From contig NC_134026.1 in the NCBI RefSeq assembly GCF_964204645.1, positions 24,012,650 to 24,076,649 on the forward strand: DNA of 64,000 bases, in the 5' to 3' direction. The number at the start of each line of letters is the position of its first letter. Within the stretch, counting starts at the first letter, position 1. Below, one piece after another: positions 39,232 through 53,064 of the stretch. The position numbers were made by a program, and so were the translations under genes. This DNA is from Tubulanus polymorphus (taxonomy: Eukaryota; Nemertea; Palaeonemertea; Tubulaniformes; Tubulanidae). The notes beneath the pieces are model-generated. The model did not search any database and had not been told where the DNA came from. It saw only the letters and a program-made list of their open reading frames with translations.

Positions 39232-39393
39232 TAATATTATCACCGTTGCTACATAATCTCTGGCACATATTACCATAAGCGACCTATTATACGTAAACCG
39301 AAATAAAAATTCGGAAGCTCGACACGTGTTGTATTAGACAGCGCATAATATATATTTATTCATCCCATGGAATAAACTCGTCAATTTTCAAAG

Positions 39394-39447
39394 ATGCCTG
39401 CTATGGATGGGATGAACTGTTGTGGCGGTAGAAATAAATTCGAACCG
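39394..39447 (+). CDS. Candidate short first coding exon
   Basis: ATG-initiated 18-codon frame (MPAMDGMNCCGGRNKFEP) ending in phase 0 at a strong donor, gtaagt. The CC pair could be a lipidation site. No downstream exon could be attached with confidence, so gene and function are unknown. Confidence 0.25.
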
Positions 39448-41953
39448 GTAAGTTTGAATTATTATCACATGTTATCATCATTACTATTATGATCAGTATC
39501 ATTAAATACCCGTTGTTTTTATATTCTGATAGTTTCCAAAACTTTTTCCAAACTGTTACTCGATAAAAACTAAGTGGTTTTTAGTGAATGAGAACATCAT
39601 CGAATGAAATGTTCCGCAAAAAATACTTATTTGTGGACTATTTCTCGGTTCTATTTTGTATTCGATTTCGAATAAATTCTTTTCTATATAAATTCTATAT
39701 TCTACATATTTTCTTTGCCAATAATAGTTGCGTTGTTGGGGTTAGTTTTTTTGTATGCATTCCACGGGGATCCGATGTATTAGGTGTTTTATCTTCCAAC
39801 GTGACAGGACAGACTGCGCAGACCTAACGTGAATCGGTTATGGGGCAGATTGCGGAATAAAACATCATTGATTTCAGACCGGTTGAACGCTGACAGGATA
39901 TTTCTGTCAACCATTGTAAGCCAGTTTATCTGTGTTGAACAGATTTTGTGCAAGTTATGGGCGCCTAAGATCAATGACGGCCGGTTGGATACATTTCCAA
40001 TACTAAATATGCCTTCAATTTTTGGCGAACATTGTAAATGCCTTTTTATATTGGTAATTTGATCATGCGTGAAACGGACCTGCATTTAAGCGATAAGGTT
40101 CCTCAATAGAGCAGGGCATCATAAATTAAAGATTGCTCTGATTAGGGAATATAACCGCGTACATACCATCCGTGTTTTTAATTCTAATAATTTCCATAGC
40201 GACGTTAATTTGACTTTGGAAATGAGATTTACTGAACTTCCATTTCGTCAGTAAATATTTCTCATTGTGTCCACTTTAATTCATTAGCACTACGCGTCTG
40301 AGTAGAAAATAAAAAATGGTATAAAATCTCATTGTTTTGTAGTCTCTCACCTACCATGTATAATTAGTTCAACCAGTTCAATGATGATATCGTGATTATT
40401 TTTCTTGATAATCGATCGATAGAGTAATCGCTCATGTTTACCAAGACCTCTTTCTTATCTCCTGTTATCTTCGGCGGCCGATCACTACCAGTTCATAACC
40501 AACTAGTTCTAACTAGAATAGAAGTCTGTTAGGAGAGAATGTTATTAAAAAGAATGTTGAAAATGCGATCGTTATATTTGATGAGTGTAAAATAGGGAAA
40601 CTAAAATTTCTAATTTCCCCTCGATTGATTGATTGGACCTATTTAAATTCCATCACTATTCTAATCGTAAAGGCTATCCTTAAACATCGGCTGCAAGGGG
40701 GGAAATAGGGTTCATATCAGTGACAACCAGAGCAATAAGAATTCCTACGAAATTGAAAACGTGATATATATTTCCCCTGGAGATATAACATTACCGGTGC
40801 ATCTCGAGACAGAAGCTATCCCTTTGTGATTTGTCATGAACGGGTAAAGATAATACCCAAACCCAGAACCAAAATTTGAAATAAGTTCAACTCTCTTTAG
40901 AGAAACTGACAACGTGGAATTACGCTCGAAAAAGATGTTTGAAAGGATTTCAATGCCTCGAAAACAAATCTCAAGTCTTATACAATATTCCCTAATAGAC
41001 TTTCATGCTCGATACGCGAAAATAGTAGCAAATAAATTTCATTCGTAAAGATTATACAATTTTAATGAAATTAATGTGCATTTATGGGTATTCAAATTCA
41101 ATGAACATACATGTAAAACTGGATCCGTAATTTCTGTGTTAATTGTCTATGTAAAAGATAATCAGAAATGATTATCCATATCAAGCCAGATGGTATCTAA
41201 TTTTCATCCAAATATATGCAACCTGGCAATCTTCCATAGGTGTGGGATGATTTTATACGCATCAACGTGGGATAATCCGACCTTTTAAATATGCGCATCG
41301 CTAACGGAAAACTGCAAATGAAATTCAACTAATTTGTCCATTTTCATTATCATTATTCGTTTCGTCGATTCTTAACTTATATGGCACCAATAGTAGTGAT
41401 TATGATGATAATGATCTTTATTCATCAAAGCTAAATCGCATCAGCTGTACGATAATGATTGAGTAGCGCAAAACTTGTTGCCAACATCTGAAAATGTCGA
41501 ATACCAATATCCATTTTGGTCGGGAATTCACCCACAACCACGGGGTGGGAGCGCGTGGTGTTGTAGTGTAACTGTTCGGGCATACCGATGAATCATTCCC
41601 AGATGATATTTTTTTAGTCGGGGCCGGGGGTTCTGATTTTTTACGGTGGGTTGTGACGTAAGTAATGTTGTGAGTTTTCTTTTCTGTCGGCCTTGTGATT
41701 GTATGACCTTATAACTCTTTTTATACTTTACATGTTTACATGTTTACATACTTTACTATTTTGTTCTTTTATCTTATCCACATTGTTTGTACTTTATTGA
41801 CTTCATGCTCAAATGTTTTATATTGTAAGATTTTAGAGTTCCATAAAGTTATTTTCTATTCCTCCATCACAATTACCCGTCTCTGTCTCCTTATGAATAT
41901 ATATGTCAGTACACCGTGTGAGTAAAATACTATCAGTATCAGTGTCAATCTAA
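39448..41953. other. No recognised gene
   Basis: Short frames only. A G-rich patch at about 41530-41700 stands out from its AT-rich surroundings and precedes the foldback element; it may belong to the same insertion but shows no coding frame. Confidence 0.4.
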
Positions 41954-42122
41954 AGAGAATCCCACAATAACATAACGAACAAATATCAGGTCCGAAAATG
42001 TTTTCTCAAGCTTCATTCCTGAAGATGACTAATAGAATATAGTCGAAACGTCGAATGAATTACTAAAACAAGTAAATATTTTTCGGACTTAATATTTTTT
42101 CGATACCATTGTGGAATTCTCT
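41954..42122 (+). mobile_element. Foldback element with hammerhead-like core
   Basis: The termini agagaatcccacaa (41954-41967) and ttgtggaattctct (42109-42122) are reverse complements with one mismatch. A second, inner inverted pair is gtccgaaaa (41990-41998) with ttttcggac (42080-42088). The nested stems enclose the motif described at 42012-42059. A hairpin at 9424-9492 has the same 13-base terminus, so the ends recur in this genome. There is no coding capacity; it is probably a non-autonomous retroelement or MITE remnant. Confidence 0.65.
42012..42059 (+). ncRNA. Hammerhead-ribozyme-like motif
   Basis: In order: stem I strand TTCATTC (42012-42018), core CTGAAGA (42019-42025, fitting the CUGANGA consensus), one extra T, stem II GACTA with 8-base loop and TAGTC (42027-42044), GAAAC (42045-42049), the cleavage triplet GTC (42050-42052), and stem I return strand GAATGAA (42053-42059), which pairs perfectly with the first strand. 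Stem III is essentially absent (a single C-G), as in the minimal hammerheads carried by Penelope-like and related retroelements. The extra base before stem II departs from the consensus, so activity is uncertain. Confidence 0.5.
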
Positions 42123-44314
42123 AGATTATCGTCAACATACGGATATAATATCAGTATCAAATCCCATTAAGGCAATAAGGTCGACAATGCAAACAATTCC
42201 ACGACATTAGATGACTGCGCTCCTTAGATGAATACTAGATTTTGTTTTTTAAAACGAATTATTCTTTTTATAACTCATGAAAATCATATCAATTCATCCC
42301 TAAACATGGTCAAATATAACATAAAAATCTGTACATAATATTTGATATTCAAAGTACTGTTGCAAATGCGATTTTGGGATTCTGATGTTAATGAGAAGTC
42401 ATTGCAAGTCAAGTAGACTGGACTTGGGAATTATTTGTTATGCTATTGGTCTTTGACACTTTCTGTTTGTTATTACAGTCATTCATGGCTAATCAAGTCG
42501 TCGTTCGTAGATTGATTATCGTGAATAGTAGCACAACTACTACAGACTCGCGTTAGCTCATTTTTCCATAAATACCAATTCCGTATTTGAACCACGAAAT
42601 CATTGAATCTCGGTTTATTAGCGTTGAGTTGAAAGTGTGTAAGTGTTGTGCTGTCATCTGTGCATACGACTGTGAAAGTTATTAGGTATCTTTGCTTTTT
42701 TCATTTTTCGAAGAATTTGACAAAAATTTTCAAACAATCTGAAAATTGTGGCTGCCGACAAAAGAACTGCTATAACGAACTTTTCCGCCGCGCGGTTATT
42801 TGCAAGTTGCAGTGTTTGCAACTGCAATTAAGGGATTGTTTTGAGTGCCGATCTGAAAATGATTTGCCTTTGCAATTCTCAATATCAAAACCGCGAGAAT
42901 AATTTTGAATTGACAGAATTGGACGATATATTGATTTTCTAAGTAAATAGCAATCCTGGATAGCCAAGTCATCAACATTCACGACTGTACTGGCGTCCGG
43001 TTCTACACGCAATCTGAAGGCACTTGACCAGGTGACGATATCTTCCGGGCAAATATGCAGTTCGCTGCATGCTAGTATGTTAATGGACGTTTCGATACCG
43101 TTCTTCCAGCGAAGCACGATTTATGAAAATATGTCGCGGGTGATTAGTCGTAAGCTGATCGATGTATAACAACCGAAAGAATACCAGTTACACTTGCTCC
43201 CTGCCATTCCGCCGTTAAATCTGATACCAATGTCGATTAAGCCCATGGCCCCAGATATGGATAACGAAAATTTGTATTTCGTCAAAGTGTTTACACTTGT
43301 ATGACAATTAAAAATAAAGTGAACAAAACCATTAACACAGATGGCGTTACTTTTTCACAATACACTATCTTAATTGATGGACAAGTAATCATTTTAATTA
43401 GTATCACTTAGGAGAGCATCTTCTACGTCTGAACATCCCTAACTAATATTTTCCAATAGTATCTGTAGATTGACTGCGAGCACAGATATGGAACACAGAA
43501 GCTCTACAAATTTGAAGATAGTCGGATTACGAGTGTAGTATCTTGGTAAAAGGTCTCTTCTAAGTGAGTTGTACGCAAGGCAGGAAAGATGTATACACCT
43601 GTTGCATCTGGCGTTACTTTCATGTCTGTTTACACGCTATCTTCATTCAAAAGTTACCTTGATTTTCCACATGTATATGTGAAAAAGTCATCGCGGCGTC
43701 TGTGCCGTATTAGAGGTTAATCCGCTATTAGATGTTAGAATAAAAATCAACTTTTATTCCATGTGACGTGATAATCCTTCCCACGTTCAATTACTATAAA
43801 AAGTGTGTTCCGTAATCAACAACTGCGTATATCGCTAATCGGATTCACAAAATTAAAATGGACTCTTATCAGGTATTGCAGCCTCTGATTTGGGCTAATG
43901 TTATTTCTCGCCGAAATCCAGAAAACCAGAATATTATTCGCTTGATAACGAATCTCGTCCGGAAAACATAATTTCCTTACGAAACGGATCATGTGCACTG
44001 ACACGATGATTCTGCGTGTGATATCATAAACTTTCTCGCGTGAAATTGATGCAGATGATCATGATCGGTAGTGATCGCTAAATTTTCTAGGATGAGCAAT
44101 TTCTGATGTCATTTGACGGATGGATGAATTGTGAAACAAATAAAGAATGACAACACAAATATTCGCATCGAACCTATTCGGCCGCTGCGAAGCATTTTGT
44201 TTAAAGCTTGATACCCAAAGTTAAGCCTACAATATTCATATCAACACTAAAAACTACAAATCGTCCGTTGTTACTTTTGACATTTATGATGCAAAATGAT
44301 TCATAGCAAAATGT
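42123..44314. other. No firmly recognised gene
   Basis: A minus-strand frame of about 115 codons (42770-43117) and an overlapping plus-strand frame are the longest here; neither has a recognisable motif. The region just before 44315 should hold the promoter and 5' UTR of the SLC6 gene, but no TATA box is obvious. Confidence 0.35.
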
Positions 44315-47300
44315 ATGTCTGTAATTGAATTGCAGCCCACGACGAACGCAAATCATGAAGAAAAGATTCCAATCGATGGACCTTCCGATACCTCGTCTGA
44401 AGACAGCGAAAATGCGAGGGGACATTGGGGAAAACAGCTCGATTTCATATTATCATGTGTAGGATATGCAGTTGGTTTAGGGAATATATGGCGTTTCCCT
44501 TATCTATGTATGCGAAATGGAGGAGGTATGTAAAACTTAATTAACGGGGCTGGCAATATCCACATGGGACCTTTATATTACCACGAGTTAGTTATAATCA
44601 TGACACCTGTACGTTCCGCAACGGTACATCATGGTGGTAGTTGCAGAACCCAATGAGCCACATCGAGCTGTATATCTACAACTGTGATGAGTAATAAATA
44701 AATACAATATTATAATGAGCATGATACGTAGCCTCCGACTTTGGGCGGAATTGAAATTTGAAACTTTTAAACTACGCGATATGAAAAATCAGTTTATCTC
44801 AAATGCAGGTTGTTTACCAGTACATAGGTAGATGTTATGAAAAGCTTTTCTGAATATTCCAATGTACTTCCAATTTCAGGGGCGTTTCTCATACCTTATT
44901 TCACATTTATGGTGTTGGGCGGTATTCCCTTGTTCTTTATGGAATTATCGATAGGTCAGTTCTCCAGCCTGGGGCCACTGTCTGTTTGGAAATACTGCCC
45001 GTTATTTCGAGGTAAGTACCATATCATAAGTGGCATCGGAGTCAATAGCCAAAAGCGACACCGTGATGTTATTCAATATATCGTTTTTTATAGGGAACAC
45101 GAGGCTTAGGGGTAAAAGATCCGATGTTTCATTTACTTCGGAAGGACCCCAATGTTCTTCTAGCTTAGCATGAAATAGAATCTTAACATTGGAAAATCCG
45201 ATCCAAGCATTTGATTCAATATAGACTAACTGAGAGAAGTTGTAATTCTAATTCTGTAATTTTCAATGGTTATTCTGTACAACTGTTTCAATTTTACAGG
45301 TATTGGATGGGGAATGATTATCGTCTCAGGGATATATACTCTCGATTATAACGTCATTATTGCGTGGATTTTATTCTACTTGGGAAACTCTTTTTCCTGG
45401 GAATTACCGTGGGGATCATGTAAAAACGACTGGAATACACCAAACTGTCGGGAACGTGGCTCGGCGGCCAGCATACTAGTCTTATGCAATAGTAGTATAA
45501 GTGATTGCACGGAAAATGCAACTTACAGTATAACAACTCCTCTGAACGCTACGGCAAATATCACCACAAATATAACAGGACGAATCATGTCTCCGGCCGA
45601 GGAATTCTGGCAGTAAGTATACTAATTCTATCCGGAATGCAGAGTTTGTGATTTGGGGCGTTTAATTAACAAACCGGTCTATTGGCTAGCACATTTCTGA
45701 GTCGCAGTGGCTTTAGTTCATAGAATTTCAATGTATATTACATGCTGAACGCATCAGTCTCTCGATAGTCTTTGCTTTAGATTATCGTGGTGCAATCCAA
45801 GAAACTGAGATAAGCCGACTTAAAGTCTTTCCCGTGAATACAAAGAATGTTTCCGCGGAACTGGATGATGGAAATCCAACCAAAGGCGATTTGGTCCTAT
45901 ACACTCGAACATGTAAACGCGATATTTACAAAGGCCGCGTGTGCCGTCATTAGTTCAGGGTCAACTATATCTAACGGATGTCGATTCTATTGGGGTTTCG
46001 CGTCGGAATTTACGGTGAGCCGTCTGTCTCGTCAGGAAACGAGCTTCTGACAGCTCTACGGCTTTTATCCTTCGCATATTATTGAATTTTTGCCTTCAGT
46101 TTAAATCAATTTATAAGATGCCAAGCCCTAAAGAATTCGATGATTTGATTCGAAAGCGGATGGTCTTGAATAGGTTTCAATGCGAGTGATCCGCTGAGGG
46201 AAGGATTTAGGATATCGACCTCGATGATTATGACTTCTCTTCGTCGGGAAATTATTTCGCAGCGCTAATGAATTAGTTTCTCGTTTCGCTAAGGGAATTC
46301 CAAGTGAAAATAAAAACGAACATAGGTTGTAATTATATCATGATTAACACAGCCTCTCTTACTCGGAGAAACACGTAATGTCTTCATAATTTTCAATTTC
46401 GAATATCGTGCGCAGATACGTTTTTCAATTTCTTCTTAGCCACGCTGTCAACATGGAATTGAAATATCCAAAGCCAATAACTTTAAAGCACAGGTCGCAT
46501 TTTAGTGTGAATGCGTTGTCAATCAAGTAAAATGAAGTATTCTATTATTTATAGATTTAAAGTTTTAGACATGAGTGATGGAATTGGAACCTTTGGTGGA
46601 TTACACTGGCAATTAGTTTTATGTCATCTCGCCAGTTGGACGATTGTATTTTTCTGCTTGATAAGAGGCGTCAAATCATCGGGAAAGGTAACTTCAATTC
46701 AAACTTAGATTAGCCCGGCTAAATCCCACGAGCCTTCGCCGGGAACCTGGCGGGCGTATTAATAATCGGTATTTGGGTTGCAAAGGGTTGATTCACATTT
46801 ACAGAGCAATCTCGTCGCGAAATACGGCTCTTTCCGATCTCCGATATCAACTAACTGTATTATTCACAGAATGCACCGTTTTGTTCACATATGTCGTTTA
46901 TATTCACATGACAAACACAGATCTCGGCGCCTGGAGGTTTTCATCCATATATTCTTAAGGTCACAGACGATGTAATCTGTAATTTTCGTTTCATGATTTA
47001 TTACATTCATAACTACAAGAGACAAAGTGCGAATGTGTGAAATCTAATAAAGATCACAGATCTACTCAGCGCGCTGATGTTTCCTCGCTGCAATGATACG
47101 TGTAAAAGTAACGAAATCAGTACTCGGTATTGACATTCTTTCGAGCAGCAAACAGATTCATCTTTCCATGTCCAGAGTAATAAAGCTCGGCTTAGAAAAT
47201 GGAAAATGTAGCGCTAGCACAATTATTGAAGAGTCTTTTTACTTTTTCCAAGGTTGTGTACGTCACCGCTACAGTGCCGTATTTTTTTCTATTCGCCCTA

Positions 47301-50300
47301 CTCATCAGAGGCGCTACTCTGCCCGGTTCACTAAATGGAGTCAAATACTACATTTCCCCGGACTGGAGTAAACTACTCTCATTCAAGGTACGTTGTTATC
47401 ATTCTAGAGATTTGAAGTGAAGACAATCAAATTCAATCTTTTGGCTACGATTTATTATATGGTTTAAATGCAGATTGGGGCCCACGACCAAATAACGTGT
47501 TATCTTTTTATAGATTTGGGCTGAAGCATGTATGCAGATATTCTTCTCACTGGGTCCCGCATGGGGCGGATTAATAACAATGGCCAGTTACAACAAATTC
47601 CATCATAACTGTTATCGGTAAGTTTGACATTCCCCAAGGCAGTCTCACGACGAATCCCCGCCGATGGATGATACAGAATAGAAGGTCCGACGATTTGAAA
47701 TATCTCATAGTTGGTGTTAATCATTTTCATTTTTATGTACTTATCCTCTGGAAGCTGAAAATCTAATTTAAACTGTTCAACCATACATTATTGGTGAATG
47801 TCATTTATGAGTCTGAGTTGCGGTAAGAAAGGCTGATTTGAGCTGTATGTATTCATGCATAAACTGATAACGACTGAAGCATTTCAAGAGACATCCTTTA
47901 CATCGATTCAACCTGGCCACTGCAAAAACTCATTTGATTTTCAGATAAATGTTTCGGGTTTAATACGTGTGTCTCACTCGGTACTGGTCGTGTTACGGTA
48001 TAGTTCAAGTTGTCTTTAATTCCAGTGGTTTATCGCGTCACTAGTTAAATATGCCAGTTGTATCGTATTTGATAAAAAATGAAATAGCTATCAGCATCAT
48101 GTTTCTGATTTGCATGGCGTCCATTGAAGGTGGATATTGTCGATAAAAAGATACGACTGCATGAGGTTGACTTTTATTGCCTTCCACGTCTTAACGTATT
48201 CGACACTATTGTAGTGTATTTCCTGCGCTTAATGATTTTCTTTTCTCGCTTCGGCTTATAAAGCAAGGCATTAATTCTGACAGGTCGACGAAACCGTATC
48301 TTTCCATGACGAATTATCATTGGTAGCGAGAGGTTTCAGTTTCATTTCGATATTCTAATTAATGTCCATCAGTTGTATACATATATGTGTGAATTGTATG
48401 CTCCAGCTAATCTAGACATCAATATAACGGGAGGCTGTGCAGACAAAAAAAGAATCACAGGTGGCAGTCCGCCGATTTTTACCCATCGGATGGGTACAAT
48501 ATTTTCTGTTTTTCCGATGCTATATAGAGTATCTTTCACAATACAAAGTACTTTTTTCTAGGCGTATGTTTGGGATACGCATTCTTCCGATGACATTAAG
48601 AGGAGCTCCATACATATATACACGTATTGTTTCTTTTTTTATTATTATGTTTTCGATGGCCGAGTGAGAAAACGGGAAGCGCGGGACTGGCGCGTGCAGT
48701 TAGGTCCAAGTACTCAGACACGATTTTGCTAACTGGGAAATATTATGCGGCCGCATATCAGCTTCCGCTTTTTTGCGTTCATGTAAAATAGTAATATTAT
48801 CTAAAATCGATAATTTTCTAGATATGAATCAACAAAATTCTAATATCCGATGCGCTGTGAATACAATACATATGAGAAAATCATAACCAATCACACGGCA
48901 ACGAAATGATAGCGAGACTTATGACGAAAAATTTAGAACCTTTTCTCCGCCGTCGAAGAGCCAAAAATGGCTTTACCTTGCAATCAATTTTATGGAATGA
49001 TTTTTTATATAATCAATAAAAATGAAATTTTCTATAAAAGATATCGTTATACCGCCTCAAACATTTCGCAACTTTCCAGTTGAAAAGTTGTATTGTGAAT
49101 TCGCCGAAAAAGATAAAAGGGAATTCCAATGATTGACAGCGATTGATGAACAACCCCCTGTTTTCCATCTACAGAACACTAGTCATTCTGAGTTAAAAAG
49201 ACGTTTACAGCAATTACGTTTGTGTCACGTTGAAAGACGAGCCGAACGAGTTTGCCGTTACACCACCTACCATAAAGAAATCATCATGCATGGTGTTATC
49301 GATGTTATAAAGTGTAAATATTGGAATCAATAATGACAAGAAGTTTATTGCGCTGAAAATGAAAGATTGGGTATAATAAATATCCTTAGAAATGCCTATT
49401 TGACAAGGCTTCTTCGACTGTAATTTCGGATTCGATGTCGTTAAGTGATTTCCAATATAACAATGGTGGTTCTGATGCTCTTATAGATAACATGTATCTA
49501 TCAGTTTCCAATGCGTCAATAATTTGGGACAGTAAACAAAAGACGGACTGTTTGCATTTAATGTTCCTTACCAACTTCCGCAATATTGCCTCAGACACGA
49601 GTGATGGAGTATTATTTTCTTAGCATTACTGTATCGACGATAGCGGGCCACGATTTCAAAGACCTACAACTAAGCCAAAAAGGATACTTGGCAGTTACTT
49701 TGCACCGCTACTGCACCTATGTCCATATAAAAAACCCACCACACCTTGCTGACAAGGTGGTTTTGTTTTGAAGTAGGAAATCGAAGGGCAGATGCAGATA
49801 TAGTTGGATGGTCGGTCAAATGTACAGAATTCTTTGTTTAAATCGAAGCAATTTCGGTTTTAATTAGTGTCTAACAAACGACTGATTCAGTTTAGTTTTT
49901 GTGTCTGCCAACTTTGAAATCATCTTTGACATCAAAATCACAGTGTAACCTTGCCATCCACAATACTCAACTGATGATCTGAAGACAGGTCGAGATCAGA
50001 TCGGCATTCCATATACCGGGTAAGCCGATGGTCGAGCTAGTTGAACGATCTGCAATAAAATGCCCAGTTGAGAATCGCAGTAATTCCCTCCAACATTCCA
50101 TAAATAACGTCCAACACGACCGGGTTGTGGTAACGAGAACATAAACGCACACATACATCACACAATATACATATGGCTAATATCTTCTTGACAGTTACTT
50201 TTCTCATTTATCTCCGGGCGTTTCCGAAGCAGGTGATCTTCTTAGCGGGTCGCCACCAGTCTTATTCAAATTCTTTACCGATTATCCAGAATTGCTTAAT

Positions 50301-52793
50301 CACGCGTGGCTTCACTTTTCGCTGAATGATAATCGAGGTGAACTATCAAATAAATTTGACAGCCTGTGATGTATTTAATCACCTAATGGTCTATTCCGTG
50401 TCAGCAGCATCCTAGGGCTAATATTCCCAGTAAACATTATTTTTCGTAGTAACGAATGAGTTATCGATAGACATTGGCGCGTTTTTACACGCGTTTCATG
50501 TAGTGTGTAATTAGATGTATTTTCAATCTATTTGATATTCCAAATAAATTTCTAAATACAATATTAGAATTCTAACAAATCCACTGCTTTTCAGTGATGC
50601 TTTCATCGTACCATTGGTGAACTGTGGGACTAGTTTTTTCGCTGGTTTTGTCGTATTCAGTATCATCGGCTACATGGCACACGAAGCGAAAGTTCCCGTC
50701 GAAGACGCCATTACTTCCGGTTGGTAGATTCGAATTTCTCTCGGAATTACATGACAAAGATCCTTCAATTTTATTGTCCAACTGAAATAAGAGAAGAGTA
50801 ACATGTAATAACTTGGAAATATTTGGTTTAAATTGTTGGAAAATGTCTTTTTTCAATTCATTTTCAAGATTGATATGATTTTACTAATAACATTTATATT
50901 TCCTTTTACAGGCCCTGGTTTAGCATTCATCGCATATCCAGAAGCGCTTACGAAACTACCTGGGTCAGCAATTTGGGCAGTTTGTTTTTTCATAATGTTA
51001 TTGACAATAGGGCTGGATAGTCAAGTAAGTAATGTATATCATCATTGGTATTTTGGCCCTTGTTCGGAGATAATGGAAACCTGATAAATAATCGATTATA
51101 CGAAAGGTGTTGAGTGCATTTATGAATAGCGTTGATGGAAGAATCGATACATCTCGAGAGGCTGGGAAAATCGTCAAAAATCTCTATGCCTTTGTGGTGT
51201 GTTTCCTTGCAATGATTTCCATTATAAATCTAACATACGCTAGCTAGTGTCCTTTGAAGAATTCCCTTGACCACACTCACGCTCTTTCATCACATGAGAC
51301 GAGCTTTTGAAGATCTATAAAAAATCTTATTTGTTTATTATACATTTCCTTTTGATTTTCGAAGTGATTTGTGCACATTGAACTGTTTATTATCATTTCT
51401 ACTAGTTTGTAACATTTGAGACGCTTACGACTGGATTTGTCGACCAATTCCCCAAGCAATTGCGAAAAAGAAAATTACTGTTCACTTTTTCGTTGGTTAT
51501 ACTCGAAGTAATCGTTGGACTTCTTACAGTTTGTCGGGTAATACATATTTAACATATACGAAAGATACGAAACAGTTTCTAATGCTTCATCTTTATGAAT
51601 AATCACGTCGATGGTGTCTGTGTTACTTTTCTTCTGATTCTAATTCCAGGCTGGGATATATTGGTTTCAACTAATTGACTGGTATAGTGCCGCTTTTTCA
51701 ATTATGTTGTTCGCAATTATCGAGTGCCTTGTTCTATCATACATATACGGTAAATTTGATGAACATATCGTTTCACTTATTTACGTAATATTTTTAACGT
51801 AGCATAGGCATATCCCCATTCACTAGCCAATCTGAATAGTTATTATATCAGACTTTTGCTCTTTAATGAACCTTTATGCAATTTTTTTCGTTCCTCTCAG
51901 GTTTGAACCGGTTGTATGATGAGATAAGAATGATGATAGGTTATTACCCAATATTTGTCTGGAAAATTTGTTGGTGTGCGATAACCCCGCTGCTTCTTGT
52001 AGTAAGTACTACGAAAACCGAATGATTTTTTGGAATGAATATTATATGTTGCAGGAATTATGGTCAAAAATGTTTTGTCTGAGAAATATCTTAGCAAAAC
52101 TACAACGTCATGAGACAGTGATAGACATATTTAAAAGCATGTAAAGTTTGTGTGAATCCTGAACAATTTTATTTTCTGTGTTCTATTTTATCCAAGATAT
52201 AGTCTAAAATTATTTCAATCTTTTTGTTGTTGAATTTTTGCATTATAGGTATGTCTTCTGTACGCATTAATCAAGCAGGTTGCACCTTACTATGGAACCT
52301 ATTTCTATCCACCCTGGGCTATTGTCGCTGGATGGACGATTGCGAGCGTCTCGGTCGTTCCTATACCGATATTCATGGCGCTAGAATTACGCAACGCAAA
52401 AGGAACATTCTGGGAGGTTGGTATAGATTTATGATTTATTTGTATTAGTCTTAATTTCGTATAAACACTCATTAGCAAATGCTGATAAATCCAGCTGAAA
52501 TACTCGTTTTTAAATGTTTGTAATGCTTACATTCACAAAACTATACGTTAGTTCACGCGAGCATTTTCACGATTATTTATACGAAAAAAAAAAACTTTCA
52601 GAAATTGAAGTTCTGTATTACACCAGATCCGACCTGGGGTCCAGCAGAACGGTCGATACGAGAAGAAGTTAACTACGGTGCCCCACCGCCGCATGAAGTA
52701 AATGACGCATCAAAAATAGCCATGAAAGATCTACCTAGCGAGAAAACGGCGTTTTTGCATAATTCCAACATCCCTTCGCCGGCTGAAGTTTAG
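44315..52793 (+). CDS. SLC6 Na+/Cl--dependent transporter, glycine/amino-acid type, complete, 13 exons
   Basis: Plasma-membrane symporter with the LeuT fold. Exons: 44315-44525, 44880-45011, 45300-45612, 46555-46687, 47253-47387, 47514-47617, 50595-50719, 50912-51024, 51406-51537, 51650-51749, 51901-52001, 52249-52416, 52602-52793. Phases agree throughout, giving 652 residues and 12 membrane segments. Seen: TM1 [14 protein letters not shown] with Gly54 where monoamine carriers have Asp (amino-acid substrates); [13 protein letters not shown]2 with paired Cys ([11 protein letters not shown]) and five or more N-glycosylation sites; TM6 [21 protein letters not shown]7 NCGTS (Ser for chloride); GLDSQF in TM8. 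TM6 and EL2 are closest to glycine transporters (SLC6A5/9), but substrate is not certain. Two donors are gttggt. The start could instead lie in an upstream exon, since an AG precedes codon 8. Confidence 0.93.
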
Positions 52794-53004
52794 TTCCACG
52801 CAATGACCGATGCTGATATCATTGTATCGTATAACATTTAGTCATTGCCAAAACTTTTATAGTATCTCACTCGTAAACCACTAGAAAAAGGTGGATATTT
52901 TGTCCCTAGAACTAAGACGCTTCTGTAGCAATGTGATATAGATTTTGCAACGCACAGAACTTCCTCACTTTATAGGAAGCGTCCTTCGTCGGTACATCAG
53001 CTCG

Positions 53005-53064
53005 GGTTCAGTTAGGCTCAGTTAGGCACAATTGGGCTCAGTTAGGCTCAGTTGGGCTCAGCTA
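53005..53064. repeat. Decanucleotide tandem repeat, six units
   Basis: Six exact-length 10-bp units with consensus ggctcagtta, lying about 210 bases past the SLC6 stop codon and so probably within its 3' UTR. Confidence 0.9.

Noticed and set aside
42480-42555. Possible second exon for the 39394 frame (after gttattacag)
   Set aside because: It is in phase and open for about 25 codons, but the product (Ser/Thr-rich tail) has no supporting motif and the 3-kb join is arbitrary.
42770-43117. 115-codon minus-strand frame
   Set aside because: Begins at GTG rather than ATG, has no recognisable domain and no good splice borders.
49386-49598. 70-codon minus-strand frame inside an SLC6 intron
   Set aside because: Protein-like composition, but it starts at GTG, has no recognisable motif and lies in an intron of an opposite-strand gene.
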